Positions 5,513 through 6,042 of a DNA stretch of 6,042 nucleotides are shown in pieces. The first letter of the stretch is position 1, and each line of letters starts with the position of its first letter. Source of the stretch: Thermoplasmata archaeon M9B1D (GTDB taxonomy: Archaea; Thermoplasmatota; E2; DHVEG-1); NCBI GenBank assembly GCA_002900535.1, contig MUGC01000075.1:1-6042 (forward strand). Reading direction: 5' to 3'. The notes below the pieces were generated by a model. The model was not told where the DNA came from, did not search any database, and worked only from the letters and a program-made list of their open reading frames with translations. Both the position numbers and the translations under genes were made by a program.

Positions 5513-6042
5513 CTATATAATACTTCCGACAAGGTAAGTAGGTCTAGCATCCTTTATTTTAACATATACAAAATTGCCAATTTTAACATTTTCATTTAAA
5601 ACTACTGGTTTATAGTTTTCAGATCGGCCTACAAACGTTTTATTTTTTCCTTTTTCAGTTATTAATATAGAATATTTTTTCCCTATGTGACTTTTGTTTT
5701 TTTCATTTGAAATTTCTTTACAAATTTCTGTAAGAATTTTCGATCTTTGTTTTACAATTTCTGTTTTAATACGCCCTTTCATAGTTTTAGCTTTAGTATA
5801 AGGTCTTGCTGAAAAACGAGTAATATTTGTAATATCTGGTTTAACCGTTGTTAAAAGATTAATTGTATTTTGAAACTGTCGATTTGTTTCAGAAGGAAAA
5901 CCAACAATGACATCTGTTGAAATAGTAATTTCTGGATAAATTTTTTTAAAATTGTTAATAATTTCTAAAAAATCTTGGACGTAATATTTCCGATTCATCT
6001 TATCCAAAATATCGTTATCACCCGATTGAAGTGGTAAATGTA
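5513..6042 (-). CDS. Archaeal MiaB-like tRNA methylthiotransferase (e-MtaB/CDKAL1-like), C-terminal part (partial)
   Basis: The reading frame is open to the right edge; 175 residues before the TAG stop are visible. It enters with HLPLQSGDNDILDKMNRKY, then STDVIVGFPSET and NITRFSARPYTKAKTMKGR, the late radical SAM region of the MiaB/MtaB family. The last 60 or so residues (from HIGKKYSILITEKGK to ARPTYLVGSII) form the TRAM domain, which binds tRNA. The archaeal and eukaryotic members convert N6-threonylcarbamoyladenosine at position 37 of tRNAs reading ANN codons into the 2-methylthio form, using two 4Fe-4S clusters. The N-terminal domain and the CxxxCxxC motif, about 240 residues, lie outside the window. 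The wording GKNKTFVGRSENYKPVV is characteristic of the archaeal subgroup, rather than bacterial MiaB. An internal methionine (5999) is not a start, because homology continues upstream. The GAPDH gene follows closely and may be co-transcribed. Confidence 0.92.
   Translation of the reverse strand, partial: HLPLQSGDNDILDKMNRKYYVQDFLEIINNFKKIYPEITISTDVIVGFPSETNRQFQNTINLLTTVKPDITNITRFSARPYTKAKTMKGRIKTEIVKQRSKILTEICKEISNEKNKSHIGKKYSILITEKGKNKTFVGRSENYKPVVLNENVKIGNFVYVKIKDARPTYLVGSII

Overview
The window reads as chromosomal DNA of an AT-rich archaeon. Archaeal signs are an archaeal-type phosphoglycerate kinase, an archaeal/eukaryotic-type MiaB-like tRNA methylthiotransferase, a tRNA-Ala gene with no encoded CCA, TATA-like boxes about 26 bases before inferred transcription starts, and short oligo-T tracts after genes. 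AUA, AGA and TTG/GTG-like starts are common, as expected at this base composition. The lineage cannot be fixed from the sequence; a euryarchaeal group such as a Thermoplasmata-like lineage is a guess. Every gene lies on the minus strand, so the window is read from right to left.

Right part (about 6042 to 3004): the C-terminal half of a tRNA methylthiotransferase (e-MtaB/CDKAL1-like) enters from the right edge. It is followed 30 bases later by a bacterial-type (type I) glyceraldehyde-3-phosphate dehydrogenase. After an oligo-T tract and a good TATA box comes phosphoglycerate kinase, then another oligo-T tract, then tRNA-Ala(CGC). GAPDH and PGK catalyse consecutive steps of the lower glycolytic/gluconeogenic trunk, joined by 1,3-bisphosphoglycerate. 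Each seems able to be transcribed on its own.

Left part (about 3003 to 1): a 148-base non-coding stretch with a TATA box leads into a tightly packed three-gene unit. It holds two tandem paralogous B12-binding-domain radical SAM enzymes (2 to 20 bases apart depending on the start used) and, 12 bases later, the first 70 codons of a CapK/phenylacetate-CoA-ligase-like adenylate-forming enzyme that runs off the left edge. This last gene begins at TTG behind a strong GGAGG. The unit looks like a small biosynthetic or modification operon; its product is unknown and is the most interesting open question here.

The main points for a second look are the double radical SAM plus ligase operon, the tRNA-Ala with two non-pairing positions in its stems (4:69 and 29:41), and the bacterial-type GAPDH with a C-terminal tail next to an archaeal PGK. 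I found no mobile element, CRISPR array or clear new defence system.
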